DNA of 64,000 nucleotides, taken from the NCBI GenBank assembly GCA_044375555.1, contig JBILML010000009.1, positions 19,250 to 83,249 on the forward strand. Direction: 5' to 3'. The first letter of the stretch is position 1; each line of letters opens with the position of its first letter. A program made the position numbers and the translations under genes. The notes under the pieces are model-generated. The model was not told the origin of the DNA. It was given only the letters and a program-made list of their open reading frames with translations, and did not search any database. Source of the DNA: UBA967 sp044375555. Lineage in GTDB: Bacteria; Verrucomicrobiota; Verrucomicrobiia; Chthoniobacterales; Terrimicrobiaceae. Shown in pieces: positions 40,297 to 49,483 of this stretch.

Positions 40297-41985
40297 ATGG
40301 ACGCCAAGCAAGTTGTCGAAATTTTTGTCGAGCAGGGACTGATCACCGAAGATGACGGAGCCAATCTCCTGCTCCAAGCCTCGAACTCGGAGTCTCCGAT
40401 TGAGCAAATCCTTGTCGATAGCGGGATCGTCAGCGAGCGGGGTTTCGAAAAAACCATCGCCGACTCGATCGGGGCCGAGCCGTTTGATTTGAGCGAATTC
40501 GAGCCGGATCCTCAGACGCTCCAACTCATTCCCTCCGGCCTCGCACGCCTCCACGGCGTGATTCCGATTTCTGCTTCCGGAAATACCATTTTCGTCGCCC
40601 ACACGGACCCCCTGAACTCCCGCTCGATCGAGGATCTCCGCTTCGCGCTCGGCCGCGAGATTGTGGCGGTTGTTTCCTTCCCGCCAACCGTGCGAGCGCT
40701 GATCCGCACACACTTTGGCTCCGAAGAAGCCAGCATCAGCGAAATCCTCGAAAGCATCGGAGGCGAAGTCACCGTCAATGAAGGCCCAGACGAGCAGATC
40801 AACGACCACGCCGTCCTCGCCGAGGCGAACGCCGCGCCGATCATCAAGTATGTCGATCTCATCCTCGACAAGGCGATCGCCGCGCGGGCGAGCGATATCC
40901 ATTTCGAGCCCTTCGAGAGCGAGTTCAAAATCCGCTACCGCGTGGACGGTGCGCTTTACGAGATGGACCCCCCACCCTTCCGCCTCGCCCTACCCGTGAT
41001 CTCCCGCGTGAAGGTGATGGCGAACCTCAACATCGCCGAGCGCCGCCTGCCGCAGGACGGCCGAATCCAACGCGAGATCAATGGCCGCCAAGTCGATCTC
41101 CGCGTTTCCACCCTCCCCACCGCGTTCGGCGAGAGCGTCGTGCTCCGCGTGCTCGACCGCTCGAGCGTGAACCTCGAACTCGAGACGCTCGGCATGCCCG
41201 ATGACATCATGGCCTACATCCTGGAGGTCATCGAAAGACCCAATGGCATTTTCATCGTCACCGGCCCGACAGGTTCTGGAAAAACCACCACGCTCTACTC
41301 GTGCCTGCGCAAGATCAACACGATCGATTCCAAACTCCTCACCGCCGAGGACCCCGTGGAATACGAGATCGACGGCATCATCCAGGTGCCGATCAATGAC
41401 TCGATCGGCCTGAGTTTTTCCCGCGTCCTCCGCGCTTTCCTGCGTCAGGATCCCGACCGCATCCTCGTTGGCGAAACGCGCGACACGGAGACCGCCCAGA
41501 TCGCCATCCAGGCCTCGCTCACCGGCCACTTGGTTTTCACCACGCTCCACACGAACGACTCGACCGGCGCCGTCACCCGCCTCATGGACATGGGCATCGA
41601 GCCGTTCCTCATCTCGGCCTCGCTCGAGTGCGTGCTCGCCCAGCGCCTCATCCGCAAAATTTGCGTGAACTGCCGCACCCCCTACCAGCCCAGCGAGCAA
41701 GTCCTGGCCTCGATCGGCCTGCAACCGCACGACATCGGCGATAAGTCGTTCCACTACGGCAAAGGCTGCGAAGTCTGCAATTTCACCGGCTACAAAGGCC
41801 GCAAGGGCATCTACGAACTTCTCAAAATCTCAGACCCCGTCCGCGAAATGATCAACAACCGCGAACCCGGAATCCTCATCCGTCAAAAAGCCATCGAGCT
41901 CGGCATGACCACCCTCCGACAGGACGGCATGCGCTCGATCTATGACGGCATCACCACGATCGAGGAAGTCGTCAAATACACCTGA
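40297..41985 (+). CDS. GspE/PilB-type secretion ATPase, copy 2
   Basis: Second ATPase of the same family, 562 residues, clearly paralogous but diverged (copy 1 LVTGPTGSGKTTTLYGC, copy 2 IVTGPTGSGKTTTLYSC). Walker A spans 323-330. Walker B reads ILVGETRDTETA instead of IGEIRD. The zinc site is CVNC...CEVC. Both N-terminal regions are of MshEN type, which in relatives can bind cyclic-di-GMP. Tandem copies suggest two related machines or a hetero-hexamer; neither is proven. thiG follows 2 bp later. Confidence 0.94.
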   Translation: MDAKQVVEIFVEQGLITEDDGANLLLQASNSESPIEQILVDSGIVSERGFEKTIADSIGAEPFDLSEFEPDPQTLQLIPSGLARLHGVIPISASGNTIFVAHTDPLNSRSIEDLRFALGREIVAVVSFPPTVRALIRTHFGSEEASISEILESIGGEVTVNEGPDEQINDHAVLAEANAAPIIKYVDLILDKAIAARASDIHFEPFESEFKIRYRVDGALYEMDPPPFRLALPVISRVKVMANLNIAERRLPQDGRIQREINGRQVDLRVSTLPTAFGESVVLRVLDRSSVNLELETLGMPDDIMAYILEVIERPNGIFIVTGPTGSGKTTTLYSCLRKINTIDSKLLTAEDPVEYEIDGIIQVPINDSIGLSFSRVLRAFLRQDPDRILVGETRDTETAQIAIQASLTGHLVFTTLHTNDSTGAVTRLMDMGIEPFLISASLECVLAQRLIRKICVNCRTPYQPSEQVLASIGLQPHDIGDKSFHYGKGCEVCNFTGYKGRKGIYELLKISDPVREMINNREPGILIRQKAIELGMTTLRQDGMRSIYDGITTIEEVVKYT

Positions 41986-41987
41986 CC

Positions 41988-42773
41988 GTGCCACAACCAC
42001 TCATCATCGCCGGGCGCACCTTCTCCTCGCGCCTTCTTCTCGGAACCGGAAAATTTTCGTCGAACGAAACCATGCGCGACGCCCTCGCCGCGAGCGGTTG
42101 CGAGATCGTCACCGTCGCCCTCCGCCGCGCCGATCTTTCGGGAAAAAAAGACCCGTTCGCGAACATCCTCGATTTCATCGATCCCGAAAAATACCTCCTC
42201 TTGCCGAACACCAGTGGCGCAATGAATGCCGACGAGGCCGTGCGACTCGCCCGCCTTGCCGCCTCCGCCGGGCTTCCGAAATGGGTGAAACTCGAGATCC
42301 ACCCCGATCCCCACTACCTCCTGCCCGATCCCATCGAAACCCTCGCCGCCGCCGAAATCCTCGTGAAAGAGGGCTTCATTGTTCTTCCCTACATCAACGC
42401 CGACCCTGTGCTCGCCCGCCGCCTGCAAGATGTCGGCACCGCGACTGTGATGCCGCTCGGTTCGCCCATCGGCAGCAACCGCGGCCTCGAGACCCGGGCC
42501 CAGATCGAGATCATTATCAAGCAAGCCACCGTCCCAGTTATTGTGGACGCCGGCATCGGCGCGCCGAGCCATGCCGCCGAGGCTTTGGAAATGGGAGCGG
42601 ACGCCGTTTTGGTGAACACCGCCATCGCCGCCGCCGAGGACCCCGTTCGTATGGCCCGCGCGTTCAAGGCCACGGTCGAAGCCGCCCGCGAAGCCCGCGA
42701 GGCGGGACTCCCGATCCAGCTCGACCACGCCGCCGCCACCAGCCCGCTCGCGGCCTTCCTCAAATCGGCCTGA
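41988..42773 (+). CDS. thiG: Thiazole synthase ThiG
   Basis: Forms the thiazole ring of thiamine from 1-deoxyxylulose-5-P, dehydroglycine and ThiS-thiocarboxylate. It has 261 residues from GTG 41988. Schiff-base Lys101 sits in WVKLEIHPDP; NTSGAMNADEAVRLARLA and PLGSPIGSNRGLETRAQIE are conserved. thiS, thiF and thiH are not nearby, and no TPP riboswitch is seen because the gene follows the secretion ATPase by only 2 bp. Confidence 0.95.
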   Translation: MPQPLIIAGRTFSSRLLLGTGKFSSNETMRDALAASGCEIVTVALRRADLSGKKDPFANILDFIDPEKYLLLPNTSGAMNADEAVRLARLAASAGLPKWVKLEIHPDPHYLLPDPIETLAAAEILVKEGFIVLPYINADPVLARRLQDVGTATVMPLGSPIGSNRGLETRAQIEIIIKQATVPVIVDAGIGAPSHAAEALEMGADAVLVNTAIAAAEDPVRMARAFKATVEAAREAREAGLPIQLDHAAATSPLAAFLKSA

Positions 42774-42781
42774 CGCACGCC

Positions 42782-45265
42782 ATGCCGGAGGAAAAGCTGA
42801 CCCCGATGATGCAGCAGTATCTCGCCGTGAGGCGTGAACTGCCCCCGGGAACCTTCCTGCTTTTCCGCCTCGGCGACTTCTACGAGATGTTCGGCGACGA
42901 CGCCGTGGAGGCCTCGCGCATCCTCAATGTCGCCCTCACGAAGCGCGGCACGACCCCCATGTGCGGCGTCCCCTTCCATGCCGCTCGCGGCTACATCGAA
43001 AAACTCATCGCCGCCGGCTGGCGCGCCGCGATCTGTGATCAAGTTGGCGAGGTCACGGCGGGAAAACTCGTCCGCCGCGAAATTTCCCAAATCCTCAGCC
43101 CCGGCACACTCGACGACTTCGGCCTCGACGACCGGAAACCGAACTTCCTCGCGGCGCTCTCGAAGCGCGGTGACGCGCATGGCCTCGCCTACTGTGACCT
43201 GAGCACCGGCGAATTCCGCCTCACCGAACTCGATTCCCTCCACGCCCTGCTCGACGAACTCGCCCGCGTCTCCCCCGCCGAAATCCTCGTTCCCGACCAC
43301 CAAGCCTCCGAGTTTTCCTCCGTCTCTCCCCAATCGCCCCTCGACGGCTACGCCTTTGAACCCGAGCCCGCCGCTGAGCTTCTCCGCACCCATTTCAAAG
43401 TCCACTCGCTCGATGGCTTCGGGTGCGCCGACCTCCCCGCCGCCATCGGCGCCGCCGGAGCCCTCCTCCATTACATCACGCGCCAAATGCGCCGCCCAGC
43501 GGGTCACCTACGACGCCTCCAACCCTACCGACGCAGCGAATTCCTAATCCTCGACGCCGCCACTCAGAGCCACCTCGAACTCGTCCAATCCCGCGCCGGA
43601 CGCCAGATGACGCTCCTCGGCGCGCTCGACACCACCCGCACCCCGATGGGCGCGCGGCTTCTGCGCGATTGGATTCTCCACCCCCTCCGCAATGCCGAGG
43701 CCATCGAGCGTCGCCAGGAGGCCATCGCCGCCCTGCTCGACAACGCCATGCTCCTCGGCGACCTGCGTTCCCGCCTCGCCGACATTCGCGACATCGAGCG
43801 CGCGACCTCCCGCCTCGGCGGTCCCTCGGGAAACGCCCGCGACCTCGCCGCGCTGGCCCAGTCGCTGGCACTCCTCCCGCCGCTTGCCGCAAGCCTCGGT
43901 GGCGCCGACTCGTTTCGCCTCCCCTCCCCCTTGCTCTCGGGCCTTATCGAGGGCCTCCACGCCTTGCCGGAGCTCCATGAAAAACTCCGCCAGGCGATCG
44001 TGGCCGAGCCCCCCGCGATCCTTCGCGACGGCGGGTTTATCGAGACCGGCTTCGACCCCGCGCTGGACGAACTCCGCGCGGCCTCGCTCGAGGGGAAAGG
44101 CTGGATCGCCGCCCTCCAGGAGCGCGAGATCGAGCGCACCGGCATCAAGTCGCTCAAGGTCCGCTTCACCTCGGTCTTCGGCTATTTCATCGAAATCACC
44201 AAAGCCAACCTCCCCGCCGTCCCCGCCAACTACATCCGCAAGCAGACGACGGTGAACGGCGAGCGATTCGTCACTCCCGAGCTGAAGGAAATGGAAGGCA
44301 AAATCCTCGGCGCCGACGAGCGCGCCCGCGCCCGCGAGATCGAGATTTTCGGGGAACTCCGAGCCGCCGTCCTCGCCGAGCTTTCGAAGTTGCAAGAGTC
44401 CGCCGCCACCCTCGCCGTGCTCGATGTCCTCTGCTCCATGGCCGAGACCGCCCGCCTCCACGGCTACTGCCGCCCCGAGATCGATGACTCCGAAATCCTC
44501 GAAATCACCGAAGGCCGCCACCCCGTGCTCGACCGTCAAATGGAAGGCGCGCGCTTTGTGCCGAACGACACCCACCTCGGCGCGGAGGGCAAAAAGTTCG
44601 CCATCATCACCGGCCCGAACATGGCGGGAAAATCCACCTACATCCGCCAGACCGCCCTCCTCGCCCTCATGGCGCAAACCGGGAGCTTCGTTCCCGCGAA
44701 GTCGATGCGGCTAGGCCTCGCCGACCGCATTTTCACCCGCGTCGGAGCCAACGACGACCTCGCCCGCGGTCAATCGACCTTCATGGTCGAGATGAACGAA
44801 ACCGCGAACATCCTGAACAACGCCACGGCAAAAAGCCTCGTCATCCTAGACGAAATCGGACGAGGCACCTCGACCTTCGACGGCCTCTCGATCGCCTGGA
44901 GCGTGGCCGAGCACCTGCACGACCAGATCGGCTGCCGCGCCCTCTTCGCCACCCACTACCACGAACTCACCGACCTCGAGCGAACCCGCCCGGGCGTTCA
45001 AAACCTCAATGTCGCCGTCCGCGAGTGGAACGACCAAATCGTCTTCCTACGCAAAATCGTCCCCGGCCGCGCCGACCAGAGCTACGGCATTCAAGTCGCC
45101 CGACTCGCCGGCCTCCCCGACTCGATCATCGCCCGCGCCAAGGAAATCCTCGGCAACCTCGAAAAATCCGAACTCAACACCGAAGGCCAACCCGCCCTCG
45201 CCAAAACCTCCCGCAAACGCCTCACCCCCGACCCCGCCGCCTCCGCCCAACTCCCCCTGCTTTGA
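42782..45265 (+). CDS. mutS: DNA mismatch repair protein MutS
   Basis: Mismatch sensor of 827 residues. The N-terminal mismatch-recognition motif is GDFYEMF (Phe33, Glu35). The clamp and lever domains occupy the middle. The ATPase has Walker A GPNMAGKST (611-619), ARGQSTFMVEM, DEIGRGTSTFDGLSIAW and ATHYHEL. The C-terminus is short and basic, with no clear beta-clamp-binding motif. It follows thiG by 8 bp. mutL lies far away at 18873 on the other strand. Confidence 0.97.
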   Translation: MPEEKLTPMMQQYLAVRRELPPGTFLLFRLGDFYEMFGDDAVEASRILNVALTKRGTTPMCGVPFHAARGYIEKLIAAGWRAAICDQVGEVTAGKLVRREISQILSPGTLDDFGLDDRKPNFLAALSKRGDAHGLAYCDLSTGEFRLTELDSLHALLDELARVSPAEILVPDHQASEFSSVSPQSPLDGYAFEPEPAAELLRTHFKVHSLDGFGCADLPAAIGAAGALLHYITRQMRRPAGHLRRLQPYRRSEFLILDAATQSHLELVQSRAGRQMTLLGALDTTRTPMGARLLRDWILHPLRNAEAIERRQEAIAALLDNAMLLGDLRSRLADIRDIERATSRLGGPSGNARDLAALAQSLALLPPLAASLGGADSFRLPSPLLSGLIEGLHALPELHEKLRQAIVAEPPAILRDGGFIETGFDPALDELRAASLEGKGWIAALQEREIERTGIKSLKVRFTSVFGYFIEITKANLPAVPANYIRKQTTVNGERFVTPELKEMEGKILGADERARAREIEIFGELRAAVLAELSKLQESAATLAVLDVLCSMAETARLHGYCRPEIDDSEILEITEGRHPVLDRQMEGARFVPNDTHLGAEGKKFAIITGPNMAGKSTYIRQTALLALMAQTGSFVPAKSMRLGLADRIFTRVGANDDLARGQSTFMVEMNETANILNNATAKSLVILDEIGRGTSTFDGLSIAWSVAEHLHDQIGCRALFATHYHELTDLERTRPGVQNLNVAVREWNDQIVFLRKIVPGRADQSYGIQVARLAGLPDSIIARAKEILGNLEKSELNTEGQPALAKTSRKRLTPDPAASAQLPLL

Positions 45266-45615
45266 TTCCAGGCCTCATACGAAGCGATCCCGTTGTGGTA
45301 ACGGCAGTCCTCTGACGTTTCGGAGCAGGCCCGCGAATCACGCGAATCCACGCGAATCGAAAAAAATGGGGTCGCCTCGCCGAGGGGACCCAAATTTCAG
45401 ACGCGAACGCGCCGTCTCCCAAAAAAACAATTCCTCCCGCAGAGGCGCAGGGACGCGGAGGAAGAAATTTTGGAAACGCCCGGGCTTTTGCCACGCTGCA
45501 CGGCATCCCCACCTGAAGTCCTCCCGCGTTTATGTGAATGTGCGGGACTGACGCCCTGTTCATTCGTGCGGGACGGCAACTTGACGAGCAGAAAACGGCA
45601 GGGGCATGATCCAAA
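45266..45615. repeat. Gap holding the left copy of a long inverted repeat
   Basis: No gene is supported here. Bases 45300-45446 match, in inverted orientation, a copy at about 46112-46293. The copy contains a palindrome-like ACGGCAGTCCTCTGACGTTT, the phrase CGCGAATCACGCGAATCC, GGGGACCCAAATTTCAG, and CGCAGAGGCGCAGGGACGCGG. Such phrases recur between genes in many environmental genomes. The remaining 45447-45615 is plain spacer before the lipoprotein gene. Confidence 0.75.
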
Positions 45616-45993
45616 ATGAATATGAACACTTCCTCCAAATCTCAATCCCTCATCCTGCTAATTCTGCTGTCCTTGTTTTTCGAAGGTTGTGCTTACGAAA
45701 CACCGGTTCAACGCTACTCAGAAAGCGCTTCAAAGTTTCGAAAACCACCCCAGATGATGAGCCATGACTACCCCGACAAGGATGTTTATCGTATCTTTCA
45801 ACAGGGCGCGACGGGCTTCGTGTCTCTAGCCTCGATCCGCGAGGATTTGGAGCTCCAAGCTGAAAAATTCTGCGAACGCCAAAGCAAATGCATGGTTGTC
45901 CTTGGCGCGAATTACTCCAAACCGCCCTACATCTTAGGCAATTTTCCCCGCATGGAGTTAATCTTCGCTGCCGTCAATAAGCCAAAAAATTAG
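45616..45993 (+). CDS. Small predicted lipoprotein, unknown function
   Basis: Protein of 125 residues, not recognised. A hydrophobic leader (SLILLILLSLFFEGC) ends in a lipobox-like FEGC with Cys25. The mature part has a second Cys pair region (EKFCERQSKC) and otherwise mixed strands and helices. It lies between the two inverted repeat copies, and its A/T content is visibly higher than its neighbours, which suggests a transferred cassette. Confidence 0.65.
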   Translation: MNMNTSSKSQSLILLILLSLFFEGCAYETPVQRYSESASKFRKPPQMMSHDYPDKDVYRIFQQGATGFVSLASIREDLELQAEKFCERQSKCMVVLGANYSKPPYILGNFPRMELIFAAVNKPKN

Positions 45994-46361
45994 GATAAGG
46001 GTCCGTCTCACACATGACTCCAAACCAGAGGGTTTATTCGGTAGAGGCGGGAGAGATTAAACGGAACCCGCTCACCCAACAGAGTAGAGTGGCTACCCTT
46101 TCTTGTTCGCTCTGCTCCTCTGCGGGAAGATTTGGTTTTTGGGAAACGGCGCGTTCGCGCCTGAATCTTGGGTCCCCTCGTGCCTCCAGCTCGTAGAGCC
46201 TACGGATCGGAGAGCGAGGCGACCCTACCATTTTTATTCGCGTGGATTTGCGTGATTCGCGGGCCTGCTCCGAAACGGCAGAGGACTGCCGTTGCTACAC
46301 AATGGATTTTCTTCGTGGCTTCGTGCCTTCGTGTGATCCAATTTCTTCCGCTCGGGGGCTT
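45994..46361. repeat. Gap holding the right copy of the long inverted repeat
   Basis: No gene is supported. About 46112-46293 is the inverted partner of 45300-45446, with an insertion of about 35 bases relative to the left copy (near 46185-46220). It contains ACGGCAG-AGGACTGCCGT-type symmetry. A further repeat phrase, CGTGGCTTCGTGCCTTCGTGTG, lies at 46314-46335, another commonly dispersed motif. Confidence 0.75.
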
Positions 46362-48239
46362 TTATTTTCGGAAGGCCAGGACGGCTTCGATCACTTTTTC
46401 CATCGGGATGTCTTGCATGCAGCGGAAATCGATCGGGCACTCGCGAAGGAAGCAGGGGCTGCACTCGGCTTTTTGGCGGATCACGACGCTGCGCGGGCTG
46501 CGGGGACCGGTGAGGGCGGGCTCGGTGGAGCCAAACAACGCGGCGAGCGGGGTTCCGATGAAATCGGCGAGGTGCATCGTGCCGGTGTCATTCGTCACCA
46601 GGCCTGTGATTTTGGATAAAAGCTCCATCAACTGCCCGAGAGAGGTTTTGCCGGTGAGGTCGGTGACGTTCGGGATGCCGCGCGAGATTTCGGCTGCGAG
46701 CGGGGTGTCGGAGGCGGTGCCGAGGATCACCCATTGGCAATCGAGGCGCTCGTTCACTTCCTTCACCAAGGTCTGGAACTTGTAGGCGGGCCAGCGTTTG
46801 GCGGAGCCGTATTCCGCGCCGGGGCAGAGGCCGATGACGCATTCCTTGGGGTTCGGCTTCCAGAGGGTTTTGCGGGGTGGACGCTCGGATGCACCGCACC
46901 GCTGGGCGATCCGCCAGTAGCGGTCAGCGTGATGCTCGGGCGGGCGGTTCTTTTTTTCCGGTTCGCGAACGATTTGGTTGAGAAGCCAGTGGCGCGAGTG
47001 GCCGCGGTAGCCCACGCGGCGGGGAATCCCGGCGAGCCAGACCTCGAGCGCGGAGCGCAGGGAATTCGGGAGCAAAACGGCGACCTCGAATTGGCCGCGC
47101 AGTTTTTTCGCAACGGAAAAAACCGACTCGCCGGGCTCGAAAGAAATGACCTCGTCCACATCGCCGACGCGCTGCCAGAAACCGGCGAGCTTTTCCGGAG
47201 CCAGCACGGCAAGGTGGGCATCGGGGCGGCCGATCTTGAAGGCGCGGACGGCTTCGACGGACATCACCGCGTCGCCGAGCCAGTTTGGGGAGCGAACAAC
47301 CATGCGGAAAGGATGGGGACGCGGCTCGTCGGGCGGAAGAAAAATCCCGCGCTTGGTGTTTTCGAGCAGAAAATTCGGGTTCGGGGTTTTCCAGCGGTTG
47401 TGAACCCAAAACCAATCGGCGGGCGAGGTGCGGATTTGTTTTTCGAGAGCCTTGTTGATGTCGAGCGTGAGCTGGTCGGGATTCTCGGCGGTCCAAGGCA
47501 CTTCCTCGCTGACGACGACGCGCCATTTCGCGAAACCCTCGGTGAAAATCGCCACCGGCAGGACGGCAGCATTGGTGCGAATCGCCAGCGTGGCCGTGAG
47601 CGGCGAGGTCGAGCAAAGCCTCCCGAAAAATGGAGTCCAAACTCCGCTGTTGCCGGCGTGTTGATCGACCAGCACGCCGAGGATACCCGGCTCGCGGAGA
47701 AGAGCCAGCGCGCCTTGGAAGCCCTCCTTGCGGTCGAAGGTGAGGACGCCGAGACGGCGGCGGTCGCCATTCACAAGGTCGTCGACGAGTTTGTTGTGGA
47801 GGGCTTGGTAGACGGTTCCGAAACGCGCTTCGGGGACGGTGTAGACAAGCTGGGCATAGAGTTCCCAGTTGCCGATGTGGTTGATGGCAAGAAGCACGGG
47901 ACGGCCCTTGGCGATGTTTTGGCGGATGAGGCCGAGGTTTTCGATCGTGGCGATGCGGTCGATCGCGTCGTGCGCGAGGGCGGGGATTTTGATCGCGCTG
48001 ACGACATTCGCGCCAAGGGTAGTGAAGTGTTTGAAAGCCAACCGGCGGATTTGCGAGGGCGAAAGTTCCTGGCCGAAAGCGATCGCCAGGTTTTCCCTTG
48101 CGAGGCGGCGGTAGCCGGGCAGGATGAGCCACATCAACGCGCCGCCGGCCTGACCCACCACGAAGCACAACGCGAGGGGCAGGCGCCGGACTAGACCCAA
48201 AACGGCCAGCGCAAGAATATAAACTAATCGATCTGCCAT
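46362..48239 (-). CDS. Fusion: LpxL-type lipid A acyltransferase + ADP-heptose LPS heptosyltransferase
   Basis: 625 residues from ATG 48239. Residues 1-300 are a lysophospholipid acyltransferase of the LpxL/HtrB type, with an N-terminal membrane anchor, the catalytic H-x4-E motif at His121 to Glu126 (NHIGNWE), and VLVDQHAGNSGVWTPFFGR. Residues 311-625 are a GT9 heptosyltransferase (VVRSPNWLGDAVMSVEAVRAF; LCPGAEYGSAKRWP; VTNDTGTMHLADFIGTPLAALFGSTEP), close to WaaF. Normally these are separate proteins, so late acylation and core-sugar addition are joined at the inner-membrane face. The start codon overlaps that of purK on the other strand. Confidence 0.9.
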   Translation of the reverse strand: MADRLVYILALAVLGLVRRLPLALCFVVGQAGGALMWLILPGYRRLARENLAIAFGQELSPSQIRRLAFKHFTTLGANVVSAIKIPALAHDAIDRIATIENLGLIRQNIAKGRPVLLAINHIGNWELYAQLVYTVPEARFGTVYQALHNKLVDDLVNGDRRRLGVLTFDRKEGFQGALALLREPGILGVLVDQHAGNSGVWTPFFGRLCSTSPLTATLAIRTNAAVLPVAIFTEGFAKWRVVVSEEVPWTAENPDQLTLDINKALEKQIRTSPADWFWVHNRWKTPNPNFLLENTKRGIFLPPDEPRPHPFRMVVRSPNWLGDAVMSVEAVRAFKIGRPDAHLAVLAPEKLAGFWQRVGDVDEVISFEPGESVFSVAKKLRGQFEVAVLLPNSLRSALEVWLAGIPRRVGYRGHSRHWLLNQIVREPEKKNRPPEHHADRYWRIAQRCGASERPPRKTLWKPNPKECVIGLCPGAEYGSAKRWPAYKFQTLVKEVNERLDCQWVILGTASDTPLAAEISRGIPNVTDLTGKTSLGQLMELLSKITGLVTNDTGTMHLADFIGTPLAALFGSTEPALTGPRSPRSVVIRQKAECSPCFLRECPIDFRCMQDIPMEKVIEAVLAFRK

Positions 48240-49416
48240 GACGGACAAGACTGCGGAAAATACCGGTAATCGCCGGGCGACGGAACAGAAATCCATCCCG
48301 CCGGGAGGAGTTGTCGGGATTCTCGGCGGCGGCCAACTCGGCCGGATGCTGGCGATTGCCGCGCGCCGAATGGGTTATCGCGTGCATGCCTACGAGCCGC
48401 AGCCCGACTGCCCCGCCGGTCAGATTTGCGATGTGGAGGTGAACGCGCCCTACAGCGATTCAGCGGCCTTGGAAAAATTCGCGCACGGCGTGGATGTCAT
48501 TTCCTTCGAGTTCGAAAACATCCCTCTTGCGGCACTCGATACGGTCTCCGCGCTCAAGCCCGTGCGCCCGCGTGGCGAGGTTTTGCATATTTGCCAGAAC
48601 CGCGAGCGCGAAAAAAACTTTCTGCGCTCGAAGGGCTTTCCCTGCGCGCCGTTCCGCGTGGTCGATTCCGCCGAGAGTCTCGCCTCCGCGCTGGCAGAAA
48701 TCGGAACGCCCTCGGTGCTGAAGACCGCGGACTTTGGCTACGACGGCAAGGGGCAGTTGAAAATCTCAGGCCCCGCCGACGCCACCGATCTCTGGCAGCG
48801 CTTCGGCGCCCCGCGCGGAGTTTTGGAAAAATGGATTCCGTTCGAGGCCGAGCTGTCGGTCGTTTGCGCGCGCGGGCTGAATGGCGAGGTCGTCCCCTTC
48901 CCTTGCTCGGAAAACATCCACGAAAACCACATCCTCGACCTCTCGATCGTGCCGGCGCGGTTCGCTCCTGAAATTGCCGAACGCGCTGAGAAGATCGCCG
49001 CCTCCATCGCCGAGGTGCTCGATGTGGTCGGCCTGATCGCGGTTGAGTTTTTCCTGACTCGTGACGGGGAGCTTTTGGTCAACGAACTCGCCCCGCGCCC
49101 ACACAACTCCGGGCATTTTTCCTTCGACGCGTGCGCGACGAGCCAGTTCGAGCAACAACTCCGCGCCGTGAGCGGCCTCCCGCTGGGCTCGCCGGAACTC
49201 CTCCGCCCGGTGGTGATGTGGAATATCCTGGGCGACCTCTGGAAAAATGGAGAGCCCGACTGGAGCGTCGTTCTGCGCGAACCCCTCGCGAAGCTGCACC
49301 TCTACGGCAAATCCGAGGCGAGGCCTGGCCGCAAGATGGGCCATGTCTGCGTGATGGCGGATTCCACCGCAGAAGCTCTCGTCGTCATCGAGAAAATCCG
49401 CGCGGCGCTCGGGTAG
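48238..49416 (+). CDS. purK: N5-carboxyaminoimidazole ribonucleotide synthase PurK
   Basis: ATP-grasp enzyme of purine synthesis, carboxylating AIR. It has 392 residues. GVVGILGGGQLGRMLAIAARRMGY lies at about 24-47; the ATP-grasp core has LKTADFGYDGKGQLKI and VNELAPRPHNSGHFSFDAC. About 20 polar residues precede the conserved region, so the start at ATG 48238 is not certain. purE is not in the window. The start codon overlaps that of the divergent LpxL-heptosyltransferase gene. Confidence 0.95.
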   Translation: MTDKTAENTGNRRATEQKSIPPGGVVGILGGGQLGRMLAIAARRMGYRVHAYEPQPDCPAGQICDVEVNAPYSDSAALEKFAHGVDVISFEFENIPLAALDTVSALKPVRPRGEVLHICQNREREKNFLRSKGFPCAPFRVVDSAESLASALAEIGTPSVLKTADFGYDGKGQLKISGPADATDLWQRFGAPRGVLEKWIPFEAELSVVCARGLNGEVVPFPCSENIHENHILDLSIVPARFAPEIAERAEKIAASIAEVLDVVGLIAVEFFLTRDGELLVNELAPRPHNSGHFSFDACATSQFEQQLRAVSGLPLGSPELLRPVVMWNILGDLWKNGEPDWSVVLREPLAKLHLYGKSEARPGRKMGHVCVMADSTAEALVVIEKIRAALG

Positions 49417-49483
49417 GTTTTGACCGCCCGGAGGAAATTTCCCGCCGGCTTGCGAAGCGGGAGCGCGGTGGTAATTTCGGGCC

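Noticed and set aside
41986..41990. TPP riboswitch for thiG
   Set aside because: Only 2 bp separate thiG from the upstream gene, and no THI-box-like sequence is seen in the preceding coding region.
46014..46196. A 60-codon frame after the lipoprotein gene
   Set aside because: It is written largely by the inverted-repeat sequence and has no conserved look.
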